Shown: positions 1-6,834 of the stretch, in pieces
How the letters are laid out: every line of letters starts with the position of its first letter
Position numbering within the stretch: the first letter of the stretch is position 1
Source: Pirellulales bacterium
GTDB lineage: Bacteria; Planctomycetota; Planctomycetia; Pirellulales; JALHPA01
Direction: 5' to 3'
Length of the DNA stretch: 8,938 nucleotides
NCBI GenBank assembly: GCA_022842745.1
Contig: JALHPA010000070.1
Location: forward strand, 1-8,938
Made by a program: the position numbers and the translations under genes
Notes under the pieces: model-generated
Told to the model about the DNA's origin: nothing
The model's database searches: none
Seen by the model: the letters and a program-made list of their open reading frames with translations, nothing else

Positions 1-14
1 CGCTCTTCCGATCT
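1..14. other. Residual Illumina adapter end, not genomic
   Basis: The first 14 bases, CGCTCTTCCGATCT, are identical to the 3' end of the standard Illumina TruSeq/Nextera-era read adapter. Reading nuoI leftward on the minus strand, the protein follows the family normally up to ...DLTGRSRE (codon 146 ends exactly at base 15). It would then continue with the adapter-encoded Arg-Ser-Glu-Glu. The junction between family-like protein and adapter falls exactly at base 14/15, which supports untrimmed adapter at a contig end rather than a real sequence. Confidence 0.93.
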
Positions 15-452
15 TTCGCGGCTGCGACCGGTGAGGTCGAAAAAGCTCGTCAGTTCGATCGCATCGACCGGACAAGCCTCCTCGCACATTCCGCAGAAGA
101 TACAACGCAGCTCGTCGATCGTGAAGCTCTCCGGGTACTTTTCCCGATCTGGCCAGGGGCTTTCCACGCCCACGATGTCGATGCAATGCGCGGGGCAGGC
201 GGTCGCGCAGAGAAAGCAGGCCACGCACTTGACCCGGCCTTGTTCGTCCTTGTTCAGCCGGTGTACCCCGCGGTAAATCAGCGGGTTGCCGATCTGGGGG
301 CGCTCTTCCGGGAAACTGACCGTGACCTTGGGGCTGAAGAGATGTTTGGTGGTGGTGGTGAGACCCTGCATGAACAAGGGGAGATACATTTTCCCCGCCA
401 GACCGAGGCGCGGCTCCTCCAGCCACTTGATATTGGGATCGTCTGCTCTCAT
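15..452 (-). CDS. nuoI: NADH-quinone oxidoreductase subunit I (NuoI), 3' end missing
   Basis: This is the ferredoxin-like subunit of complex I that carries clusters N6a and N6b. It passes electrons from the NuoG/F arm towards NuoB. The 146 visible residues hold two complete 4Fe-4S motifs: C76-x2-C79-x2-C82-x3-C86-P and C117-x2-C120-x2-C123-x3-C127-P. The N-terminal part (about residues 20-66, including PEERPQIGNPLIYRGVHRL) is the usual membrane-arm docking segment. Family members are roughly 160-190 aa, so perhaps 15-40 residues are lost beyond the left edge, where adapter sequence begins. The start is the ATG at 452-450. No in-frame ATG, GTG or TTG lies between it and nuoH, and no Shine-Dalgarno is seen (AACAAACCC precedes it). 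The gene lies 52 bp downstream of nuoH in the same operon. Confidence 0.96.
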
Positions 453-466
453 GGGTTTGTTGCGAT

Positions 467-478
467 TGGTTTCGGTGG
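467..478 (-). repeat. Intergenic 12-mer, copy 1 (upstream of nuoI)
   Basis: On the minus strand this reads CCACCGAAACCA. It lies in the nuoH-nuoI gap, ending 14 nt before the nuoI ATG. An identical 12-mer occurs in the nuoF-nuoG gap (3538-3549), and a looser version (CCACCGcAAACCg) sits in the nuoE-nuoF gap at 5006-5018. All three are between genes and precede a start codon that lacks a Shine-Dalgarno. The function is unknown and chance plus composition is possible. Confidence 0.35.
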
Positions 479-504
479 TATCGCGCGACGACGGGGGTTG
501 GAAT

Positions 505-1737
505 CTAGGCGTCCAAAAGCTGCTCCGGATCGAGCACTCCCGACGTGACCCGCGGCCGATTGTCTGTCGACAAGGGGGACAGCACTCCGGCTGCGATCCA
601 GGCAACGATGGCCGTTCCCCAGCCGACCGCCAGCAAGATCCAGCGATCGGTCGGGCCAATGATCTTCTGCTGCTCTAGCTCCATCAACACGGCCATAGCC
701 ACCAGGTTCACCAGTCCCAAGGGGAGCATCACCTTCCAGGCCAGGCTCATGAGCTGATCGAAGCGGAACCGGGGCCAGCTCCAGCGGACCAGCATAAAAA
801 ACAGGATTACGGCGAAAATTTTGACCGACAGGACCACAATCCGCAAAATCGCGGTGAACCAGGTCACTTCGGCTTCGCTTCCCGTGACGCCCCACAAATG
901 CCAGCCGCCCAAGAACAAAATCACGATCAAAAACGAGGCCGTGATCATGTGCAGAAACTCGGCCACGAGAAACAGCAGCAGTTTCATGCCTGCGTATTCG
1001 GTGTGGTAACCGCCGATCAGCTCTTGTTCGGCTTCAGGGAGATCGAAGGGGAGCCGGGCGGCCTCGGCGAAGGCGGCAACGACGAATACGAACATCCCCA
1101 GGGGCTGGACAAAGGCATTCCACAAGCCGGACTGTGCCTGGGCGGTGATGATTTCATCGAGTCGCAGCGAGCCACTGGCCAATACGACGCCCAACAGGCC
1201 TAAGCCGAGAGGGATTTCGTAGGCGATCAACTGGGCGCTGCTGCGGAGCCCTCCCAGGAGGCTGTATTTGTTATTGCTGGACCAGCCGCCCAGAATCACC
1301 CCGTATACGGCGATGCTGGAGAGGGCGAAGACGTAAATCATGCCCACGTCGACGTTCGGCGCCACGAGCAGCTCGACCGGCTGCGTCAGCCCTTCGATCG
1401 GGAGGGGGGGGAGGACGCTGCCGAACGGAATCACGGCGAAGATCGCCAGCGCCGCGGCAAGAATGGAGATCGGCGCGATCACGTACAGCGCTTTGTCGAC
1501 GTGCTTAGGGGTGTATTCTTCCTTAAAGATGAATTTCAGGCCGTCGGCCAATGGCTGGCCCAGCCCGAACAGCCGCCAATTCGTCAGCGGTACGCCGACG
1601 CGGTTGGGACCCTTGCGATCCTGAATCCAGGCGGCCATCCATCGCTCGAGCAGCACGAAATAGGCCGCGGCGGTCATCAGGCCACCGAGCAGCAGCCCGA
1701 TTTTCAGCACCGCGGCGATCAGGTCGGGCATCGTCAT
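505..1737 (-). CDS. nuoH: NADH-quinone oxidoreductase subunit H (NuoH)
   Basis: NuoH is the membrane-arm subunit that, with NuoB and NuoD, forms the quinone channel and couples quinone reduction to proton pumping. The protein is 410 aa and strongly hydrophobic. Family signatures are E31-R, KGPNRVG (42-48), FKEEYTPK (71-78), the GWSSNNKYSLLGGLRSSAQ block (151-169) and the acidic quinone-site loop AEAARLPFDLPEAEQEL...YHTEYAGMK (224-252). E. coli NuoH is about 325 aa. The extra length here is an enlarged loop around residues 104-130 and a C-terminal extension (about 355-410) with one more likely membrane helix (366-387) and a polar tail. The start is the first ATG of ATGACGATG; the second ATG two codons later is an alternative. 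No Shine-Dalgarno is visible. It lies 76 bp after nuoG and 52 bp before nuoI. Confidence 0.97.
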   Translation of the reverse strand: MTMPDLIAAVLKIGLLLGGLMTAAAYFVLLERWMAAWIQDRKGPNRVGVPLTNWRLFGLGQPLADGLKFIFKEEYTPKHVDKALYVIAPISILAAALAIFAVIPFGSVLPPLPIEGLTQPVELLVAPNVDVGMIYVFALSSIAVYGVILGGWSSNNKYSLLGGLRSSAQLIAYEIPLGLGLLGVVLASGSLRLDEIITAQAQSGLWNAFVQPLGMFVFVVAAFAEAARLPFDLPEAEQELIGGYHTEYAGMKLLLFLVAEFLHMITASFLIVILFLGGWHLWGVTGSEAEVTWFTAILRIVVLSVKIFAVILFFMLVRWSWPRFRFDQLMSLAWKVMLPLGLVNLVAMAVLMELEQQKIIGPTDRWILLAVGWGTAIVAWIAAGVLSPLSTDNRPRVTSGVLDPEQLLDA

Positions 1738-1786
1738 GCGAACAGTTCAGAATAAAACGTGGCAAATGATATTGGTGGCGGCTGTT

Positions 1787-1814
1787 ACGCTTCGTCGCAC
1801 GGAGTGCGAAGCGT
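1787..1814 (-). other. Hairpin overlapping the nuoG stop codon (nuoG-nuoH gap)
   Basis: An 8-bp perfect inverted repeat, ACGCTTCG (1787-1794) and CGAAGCGT (1807-1814), encloses 12 nt in which CAC/GTG can pair further. An alternative fold gives an 11-bp stem with a 3-nt bulge and a GGA loop. In the minus-strand mRNA the hairpin begins at the last base of the nuoG TGA stop. The following sequence, AACAGCC, has no U-run, so it is not a normal intrinsic terminator. A role in mRNA stability or partial attenuation between nuoG and nuoH is inferred. Confidence 0.55.
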
Positions 1815-3511
1815 CAACTCGTCGTCCCGGCGAGCTGGTTGATCCTTAAATCCACGCCGACTTTCGGAACCGGGTCCATCGCGACGGCAAAATACGGGAT
1901 CTCGCCGGCGATTTCGTTGAGGACCGCGCGCGGGTCATACAATCCGCGGCGTCCGAGTAATTGCCAAAACAGGCGCCCCTCGACTTGGGCGCCGGCGGGG
2001 GGGCGGATCGCCCAGCCGAACGATTGCAAGCGGTGGGCAAAGTTTACGTAAGAGCCGGACCGCTCCGCGAACCCCGCTCCGGGCAACTGGAACGTCGCGC
2101 GCCGCCACAAGGGGGAATCGAACAGGTCCTGCACCACCAGAGCCTGAAGCCCCGCGAAGCGGGCGGCCGTCGGTTCGTCGATCCAGGGCGTCCGGTAGCC
2201 GCCAGAGACCCAAGCTGCTTTCAGGGCGCCCGTTTCCATCCGGGCCAGAAAGTCGTCCCAGGTATGGTGTCCGCCGGCGAAGTGGGCTACGACCGCCGCG
2301 ACTCCCATCCGATTGGGGCACTTTTCGGCGTGGATGGTGAACGCCTGGGGATAGGATTCGTCCTGGCCGATGACCGGAACTGGGCCCAAGGCGATGTACG
2401 CCTGGGGATCGAGGGTTCGCGCCAGTTTGGCAAGCAAGTACGCCTCTTCGACCGTGAGGTGGGGGGAAAGCACCGCCGCCAAAGCGCCGCTTTGGCCGCC
2501 GATCGCTGCCCGCAGCGATGCCAGGAGCGCCGAAGGGATTTCCGACCACTCGATATTTGCATAGTCCGCGACGGAGATTCCGCCGTTGGCGCTGGCGGTC
2601 GGCACGGAGGCCGTTGTGGTCGCGCCAGCCGCAGCGCGCCGCCGCCGTGGCTCGATTTGGCGATCAGGGCTATGGATGTGCTTGTATCCGTACCGTCCAT
2701 CGTCGCACATCCACCACTTGTTGATGAAAGGATTTTCGCGCGGTTTGAGCCGGTACACGGCGTCTTGGTTTTCTTCGATCGAGATCGAGCAGCCGGTCGA
2801 GCAGCCGGCGCAAACGCCGTCGTGCTGCTTCATAAACCAGACCCGCTGCTTGTACAGGAAATCCTTGTCGCCCAACGCCCCGACGGGGCAGAGATCGACG
2901 ACGTTGCCCGAGAGCTTGTTGTCCAGGGGATAGCCGGGAAACACGTCGATTTCCTCGTGGCTGCCGCGGTGGATGACCAACAGCTCGCTGGTCTGGGATA
3001 CCTCGCGCGTGAAACGGACGCAGCGGGTACACATCACGCAACGGTCGACAAAGAGCGTGACCGTGTCTCCCATTTCACGGCGGCGGCTCGTGAAAGGGCG
3101 GAGATCCGCGCGCCGTTCGCTCTGCCCGTGTTCGAAGTGATAATCTTGCAGCAAGCACTCGCCGGCCTTGTCGCAGATCGGGCAGTCGATCGGATGATCG
3201 ATCAAGAGGTCTTCCTCGACCCGCGCCCGCTGATCCTGGACCAGTTTGCTGTTGGTGACGAATACCGTGCCGTCCTTGGCCGGCGTTTGGCAGGCAGGGA
3301 CCAGCTTGGGCAGCATGGTTATCTTGCCGGTGTCCGGCGCGCGGGTACCGGTCTCGACCAGGCACATCCGGCAGCTTGCCACGACGGACAAACCGGGATG
3401 CCAGCAATAATGCGGAATTTCGACGCCGATCCGCCGCGCGACCTGAATGCCGTTCAGGCGCTCGTGCTCGCCTACTTCGATTTCTTGTCCGTCGACGATT
3501 ACGATGCCCAT
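1814..3511 (-). CDS. nuoG: NADH-quinone oxidoreductase subunit G (NuoG), short form with N7 ligands
   Basis: This is the large peripheral-arm subunit that chains iron-sulfur clusters between NuoF and NuoI. Ligands in order: 2Fe-2S N1b C36, C47, C50, C74; N5 H106, C110, C113, C119 (HPIDCPICDKAGEC); N4 C158, C161, C164, C208; and the off-path N7 set C234-x2-C237-x3-C241-x27-C269 as in E. coli and Thermus. After residue 280 comes an Arg/Ala/Thr-rich linker (287-311). A reduced molybdopterin-type domain follows, still recognisable by FAERSGSYVNFAHRLQ (481-496). The protein is 565 aa, against about 780-910 in Thermus and E. coli, so a large part of the molybdopterin-like domain is absent. No frameshift is apparent and the C-terminus looks natural. 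The start is the ATG of MGIVIVDGQEIEVGE, as expected for the fold; no Shine-Dalgarno is seen. Confidence 0.96.
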   Translation of the reverse strand: MGIVIVDGQEIEVGEHERLNGIQVARRIGVEIPHYCWHPGLSVVASCRMCLVETGTRAPDTGKITMLPKLVPACQTPAKDGTVFVTNSKLVQDQRARVEEDLLIDHPIDCPICDKAGECLLQDYHFEHGQSERRADLRPFTSRRREMGDTVTLFVDRCVMCTRCVRFTREVSQTSELLVIHRGSHEEIDVFPGYPLDNKLSGNVVDLCPVGALGDKDFLYKQRVWFMKQHDGVCAGCSTGCSISIEENQDAVYRLKPRENPFINKWWMCDDGRYGYKHIHSPDRQIEPRRRRAAAGATTTASVPTASANGGISVADYANIEWSEIPSALLASLRAAIGGQSGALAAVLSPHLTVEEAYLLAKLARTLDPQAYIALGPVPVIGQDESYPQAFTIHAEKCPNRMGVAAVVAHFAGGHHTWDDFLARMETGALKAAWVSGGYRTPWIDEPTAARFAGLQALVVQDLFDSPLWRRATFQLPGAGFAERSGSYVNFAHRLQSFGWAIRPPAGAQVEGRLFWQLLGRRGLYDPRAVLNEIAGEIPYFAVAMDPVPKVGVDLRINQLAGTTS

Positions 3512-3537
3512 GAAGACTTGCAGCGGCCCTGGGAGAC

Positions 3538-3549
3538 TGGTTTCGGTGG
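3538..3549 (-). repeat. Intergenic 12-mer, copy 2 (upstream of nuoG)
   Basis: The minus strand reads CCACCGAAACCA, identical to the copy upstream of nuoI. This copy ends 26 nt before the nuoG ATG and lies just downstream of the nuoF-nuoG gap hairpin. The two copies have different spacing to their start codons (14 and 26 nt), which argues against a ribosome-binding role. Confidence 0.35.
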
Positions 3550-3558
3550 AAAGTGTGC

Positions 3559-3580
3559 CTGCCGCTTTTGCTGGCGGCGG
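3559..3580 (-). other. Hairpin in the nuoF-nuoG gap
   Basis: GCCGC (3561-3565) and GCGGC (3574-3578) form a perfect 5-bp stem. It extends by a T-G wobble and a C-G pair to 7 bp, closing an 8-nt loop. On the mRNA strand the loop is A-rich and no U-run follows, so it is not a standard terminator. It lies 18 bp after the nuoF stop. A stabilising or partial-termination role is inferred only from its position. Confidence 0.45.
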
Positions 3581-3597
3581 ATGGGATTAAACGATCG

Positions 3598-4956
3598 CTA
3601 ATGCGCCCCCGCCAACACTGGCAGCGCGAGGACTGGTTCGGTAACGGCGTATCCGTGGGGGTTGGTCCGTTTGATGTAATCCTCGAACTCGCCGCGGAAC
3701 TTGCGAATCGCGTTTTTGATCGGCCAGGCCGCGCCATCGGCCAGGCCGCAGATCGTCGTACCCGGTATGATGCCGATCGTGTCGCCGATTTCCAGCAGCA
3801 GGTCCAGGTCGCGGAGCCGTCCCTTACCGGCGCGGATTCGATTCAACATGGCCAAGGCCCAGGCGGTTCCCTCCCGGCAGGGGGTGCATTGACCGCAGCT
3901 CTCATGCTGGAAGAAGCGGCAGCTATTGTGGAGGAAATCGACCATCGACACGGTTTCGTCCAGGACGACCACCGCGGCAGTGCCGAGGCCGAGGCATCCC
4001 ACCTTGCCGGGGCCGGCAAAATCGAGCGGGGTGTCGAACTCGGGCTCGGTAAATAGCCCCATGCTGATACCGCCGGGGATGGCGGCTTTTCCCTTGCGAC
4101 CTTTCCACACGCCGCCGCCGTATTCATCGATCAATTGGCGGCAGGTGATGCCCAGGGGCGCCTCGTAGCACCCGGGGTTGTTGACGTGCCCCGACAGGCA
4201 GTAGAGCTTGGGTCCGTAGCTGCCGGGGTCGCGGGGATTGTTTGGATCGGACGGGACCCCAATCGACTTAAACCATTCGACGCCGCGGGCCATGATCTGG
4301 GTCACACAGGCGACGGTCTCGATGTTGTTCACGACCGTGGGCTTGCGAAACAGCCCTTCGATGGCGGGGAAGGGAGGCTTGATGCGGGGCCAGGCACGTT
4401 TGCCTTCCAGGCTCTCGATCAGACCGGTTTCCTCGCCGCAGATATAGGCGGCGGCGCCTTTGTGCAGGTAAACGTCAAGCGAAAACTCGCTTCCCAGGAT
4501 GTTTTTTCCCAACAGTCCCGCGGCATAGCATTCGTCGAGTGCCGCTTGCAGCCGCTTCCAGGAAAGCGGGTATTCGTATCGCAGGTAGATGTAGGCTGTG
4601 GTCGCGCGAGTGGCGTAACTGCTGAGGATGATCCCCTCGATCACCTGGTGGGGGTCGAGCTCCATCAGGTAGCGGTTATTGAACGTACCCGGCTCGCTCT
4701 CATCGGCATTGATGCACATGTAGATCGGGCCGGGATGATCCTTGGGGAGGAACGTCCACTTGAGCCCGGTGGGGAAGCCCGCCCCGCCACGGCCGCGGAG
4801 GTTGCTGGCCTTGACCGCGTCGATGACCTGCACCGGCGTGAGCTCTTTTATCGCGCGCCGCAGGGCCTGATAGCCGCCGGTCGACTCGTACACGCGGAGC
4901 GTGTGGCTGTCGGGCAGGGCCATGTTGGCCATCAGCACTGGTTCAAAGGAGGACAT
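3598..4956 (-). CDS. nuoF: NADH-quinone oxidoreductase subunit F (NuoF), FMN/NADH-binding
   Basis: NuoF oxidises NADH with FMN and passes electrons through cluster N3. The 452-aa protein shows the NADH/FMN glycine-rich loop RGRGGAGFPTGLKW (54-67), CINADESEPGTFNNR (81-95, FMN contacts) and GAAAYICGEETGLIESLEGKR (168-187). The N3 ligands are C354, C357 and C360 in ESCGQCTPCREG, plus C403 in TTICGLADGA. The length is normal for the family. The start at 4956 (MSSFEPVL...PDSHTL) is preferred because the segment before GGYQAL looks conserved; ATGs at codons 9 and 12 are alternatives. No Shine-Dalgarno precedes it, and codons 2-4 themselves read TCCTCCTTT. It is the third gene of the NuoE/F/G NADH-input module counted from the membrane-distal end, 76 bp after nuoE and 86 bp before nuoG. 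Confidence 0.97.
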   Translation of the reverse strand: MSSFEPVLMANMALPDSHTLRVYESTGGYQALRRAIKELTPVQVIDAVKASNLRGRGGAGFPTGLKWTFLPKDHPGPIYMCINADESEPGTFNNRYLMELDPHQVIEGIILSSYATRATTAYIYLRYEYPLSWKRLQAALDECYAAGLLGKNILGSEFSLDVYLHKGAAAYICGEETGLIESLEGKRAWPRIKPPFPAIEGLFRKPTVVNNIETVACVTQIMARGVEWFKSIGVPSDPNNPRDPGSYGPKLYCLSGHVNNPGCYEAPLGITCRQLIDEYGGGVWKGRKGKAAIPGGISMGLFTEPEFDTPLDFAGPGKVGCLGLGTAAVVVLDETVSMVDFLHNSCRFFQHESCGQCTPCREGTAWALAMLNRIRAGKGRLRDLDLLLEIGDTIGIIPGTTICGLADGAAWPIKNAIRKFRGEFEDYIKRTNPHGYAVTEPVLALPVLAGAH

Positions 4957-4980
4957 AGACTGAGCTCAAAGTCGCACGCC

Positions 4981-5003
4981 GAGCGCGGCGAAACGCCGCT
5001 CGC
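4981..5003 (-). other. Hairpin in the nuoE-nuoF gap
   Basis: GCGGCG (4985-4990) and CGCCGC (4994-4999) form a perfect 6-bp GC-only stem with a 3-nt loop. Allowing a 2-nt bulge, GAGC and GCTC pair to lengthen it. On the mRNA strand no U-run follows, so it is not a standard intrinsic terminator. It lies between the nuoE stop (5033) and the nuoF ATG (4956). It is the third of three such hairpins in the longer nuo gaps. Confidence 0.5.
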
Positions 5004-5032
5004 TTCGGTTTGCGGTGGTGGATCGAATCAAA

Positions 5033-5578
5033 TTACGCATGGGCCGAGGAGTGACCGGCGCCGCTGGCCGGTCGCACATGGGACAAAAATTCGTCCGCTT
5101 TCGCGGTGGTCAATTCTCGATGCAGCGATTCGCCGGCCAACATACAGGGGGCAAACTCGCACGCGCCCAGGCATTCGGCATATTCCAGCGTTAATGCGCC
5201 GTCCGGAGTGGTTTCTCCGGGGCGAATTCCTGTTTTGTGGCAGAGGTGCTCCAACACTTGTTCTCCGCCGCGCAAAGCGCAACTGATCGAGCGGCAGACC
5301 CATGCCCGCACCCGGCCGTGGGGCTGGTCCTGCTTGAACAACCCATAGAACGACAGCGTGTCTTGGACTTCGGCCGGCGCGAGTTCGAGCAGTTGGGCGA
5401 TCTCGACCACTGCCTTCAAGGGAACGTAACGGAGGCGGTCATTGACGATATGCAGCGCCGGCAACGTCACCGCGCGTTTGTTGGGATAGCGGGGGAACAG
5501 GGCTTGGATTTCGCGGACCATTTCCGCGGTCAGGATCGGCTCGGTGGACGACATGTTGGCTGCTTGTTCCCGCATCAT
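5033..5578 (-). CDS. nuoE: NADH-quinone oxidoreductase subunit E (NuoE), 2Fe-2S
   Basis: NuoE is the thioredoxin-fold 24-kDa subunit that holds 2Fe-2S cluster N1a next to the FMN of NuoF. Ligands are C95 and C100 (VCRSISC) with C136 and C140 (CLGAC). A helical N-terminal domain (about 15-80) ends in the family-typical EVQDTLSFYGLF. The length of 181 aa is normal. The reading frame stays open far upstream through nuoD, so the start must be chosen. ATG 5578 overlaps the nuoD TGA by one base (TGATG), which suggests translational coupling. The ATG at 5554 (MSSTEPILTAEM, 173 aa) is a serious alternative because the homologous part begins there. Neither has a clear Shine-Dalgarno. Confidence 0.95.
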   Translation of the reverse strand: MMREQAANMSSTEPILTAEMVREIQALFPRYPNKRAVTLPALHIVNDRLRYVPLKAVVEIAQLLELAPAEVQDTLSFYGLFKQDQPHGRVRAWVCRSISCALRGGEQVLEHLCHKTGIRPGETTPDGALTLEYAECLGACEFAPCMLAGESLHRELTTAKADEFLSHVRPASGAGHSSAHA

Positions 5579-6810
5579 CAACGATCCAACTCGGCGGCAA
5601 TGATATTCAGGCTTCCCAGTACGGCTACGATATCGCTGAGCGTGTGACCGCGGATCAGATCGGGAAACAGCGCGAAATGGATAAAGCTGGGGGGCCGGCA
5701 GCGAGCCCGGTACGCGACGTCGTTGCCGTCGCCGACCAGGTAGAATCCCAGCTCGCCATTGGCCGCTTCGTTGGCGGCGTAGGATTCTTCGTGGGGGACT
5801 TCGAACCCGCGATTGCTCATCGTCAACTCGAAGTGGGAGATCGTCCCTTCGATCGACGAGTAGACCATTTTCTTGCTGGGGAGAGCGGTGCGCTGATTGA
5901 TCCCGACGTTGATCTCTCCGGCGGGGAGGTTTTCCACCGCTTGTTCGACAATTTTCAGGCTCTCCCGCATTTCCGCCATTCGCACCAAATAGCGGGCGAG
6001 GCAATCTCCGGCGGGGGCGCAACAGACCTGAAAATCGAAGTCCTTGTAGGCGAGATACGGCTCGTCCTTGCGCAAGTCGCGGGTGACGCCGCTGGCCCGC
6101 GCGATCGGACCGGAAGCGCTGCGGTTGATGGCTTGCTCTTTGGTCAGGATCCCCACCCCCTTGGTCCGGTCGATGAAGATCTTGTTGCGGTTGAGCAACC
6201 GATCCATGTCGTCCAGGGTTTTGGGGAACTTGCGGAGGAACGCCCGGATCTTTTCGATCACCAGGGGCGTCATATCGTGCATCAGTCCGCCGACGCGGGT
6301 ATAGCTGTTGGTGAACCGCGCGCCGCACAGGGTCTCGAAGATGTCGTACAGCACTTCGCGCTGGTAGAACGCGTACAGGAAGAACGTGAAGGCGCCCACG
6401 TCCAGTCCGACCGCGCCGTTGCAAAGCAGGTGATCGCTGATGCGGGCCAATTCCGCCACGATGGAGCGAATGTATTGGCAGCGCGGCGTGATTTCGATTC
6501 CCAGCAGCCGCTCGACGGACGTGTGCCAGGCCACATTGTTGGCCATGGGGGAGATGTAGTTCATCCGGTCCGTGACGGTCACGTACTGGTTGTAATCCAG
6601 GTGCTCGCCCAGCTTTTCGAAGCCGGAGTGCAGATACCCGATATCGGGAACCGCATCGACCACGCGTTCGCCATCGAGCTTCAAGAGCAGCCGCAGCGTC
6701 GTGTGCGTGGCGGGGTGTTGGGGACCGAAATTCAGCGTCCAGAGGTAATCCTGCGCGTCGTCGCGAACGACATCTTCGACGGTGGCGTGCTGGGGTGCGA
6801 CGAGCGACAT
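5578..6810 (-). CDS. nuoD: NADH-quinone oxidoreductase subunit D (NuoD), 49-kDa quinone site
   Basis: NuoD, together with NuoB, forms the quinone-reduction site and is related to the large subunit of NiFe hydrogenases. Numbering from the ATG at 6810, the protein is 410 aa. It has the quinone-site loop FGPQHPATH (28-36; H32 and H36) and DRMNYISPMANN (81-92), with the conserved quinone-contact tyrosine Y85. It also has RFTNSYTRVGGLMHDM (165-180) and the C-terminal DIVAVLGSLNIIAAELDR. The loop reads THTTLR rather than the commoner THGVLR. The hydrogenase metal-binding cysteines are absent, as expected. A TTG two codons upstream (6816) is possible, but the ATG is preferred; neither has a strong Shine-Dalgarno. 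It is separate from nuoC (no NuoCD fusion), 24 bp after it, and overlaps the nuoE start by one base. Confidence 0.97.
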   Translation of the reverse strand: MSLVAPQHATVEDVVRDDAQDYLWTLNFGPQHPATHTTLRLLLKLDGERVVDAVPDIGYLHSGFEKLGEHLDYNQYVTVTDRMNYISPMANNVAWHTSVERLLGIEITPRCQYIRSIVAELARISDHLLCNGAVGLDVGAFTFFLYAFYQREVLYDIFETLCGARFTNSYTRVGGLMHDMTPLVIEKIRAFLRKFPKTLDDMDRLLNRNKIFIDRTKGVGILTKEQAINRSASGPIARASGVTRDLRKDEPYLAYKDFDFQVCCAPAGDCLARYLVRMAEMRESLKIVEQAVENLPAGEINVGINQRTALPSKKMVYSSIEGTISHFELTMSNRGFEVPHEESYAANEAANGELGFYLVGDGNDVAYRARCRPPSFIHFALFPDLIRGHTLSDIVAVLGSLNIIAAELDR

Positions 6811-6834
6811 TCTCAAACCGTCTGGGGGCGGATC

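Noticed and set aside
301..310. A second occurrence of CGCTCTTCCG, the first ten bases of the adapter-like end
   Set aside because: It encodes the conserved NuoI segment SFPEERPQIG in the right frame on the minus strand, and the match stops after ten bases. It is genuine coding sequence.
1961..3601. A 546-codon plus-strand open frame opposite nuoG
   Set aside because: It mirrors nuoG, whose cluster ligands are all in place. Long antisense frames are common in GC-rich genes, and no family motif or ribosome site is seen.
4945..4952. Perfect Shine-Dalgarno-like AAAGGAGG on the plus strand at the nuoF start
   Set aside because: No start codon follows at usable spacing (ACATAG comes next). It is the complement of nuoF codons 2-5.
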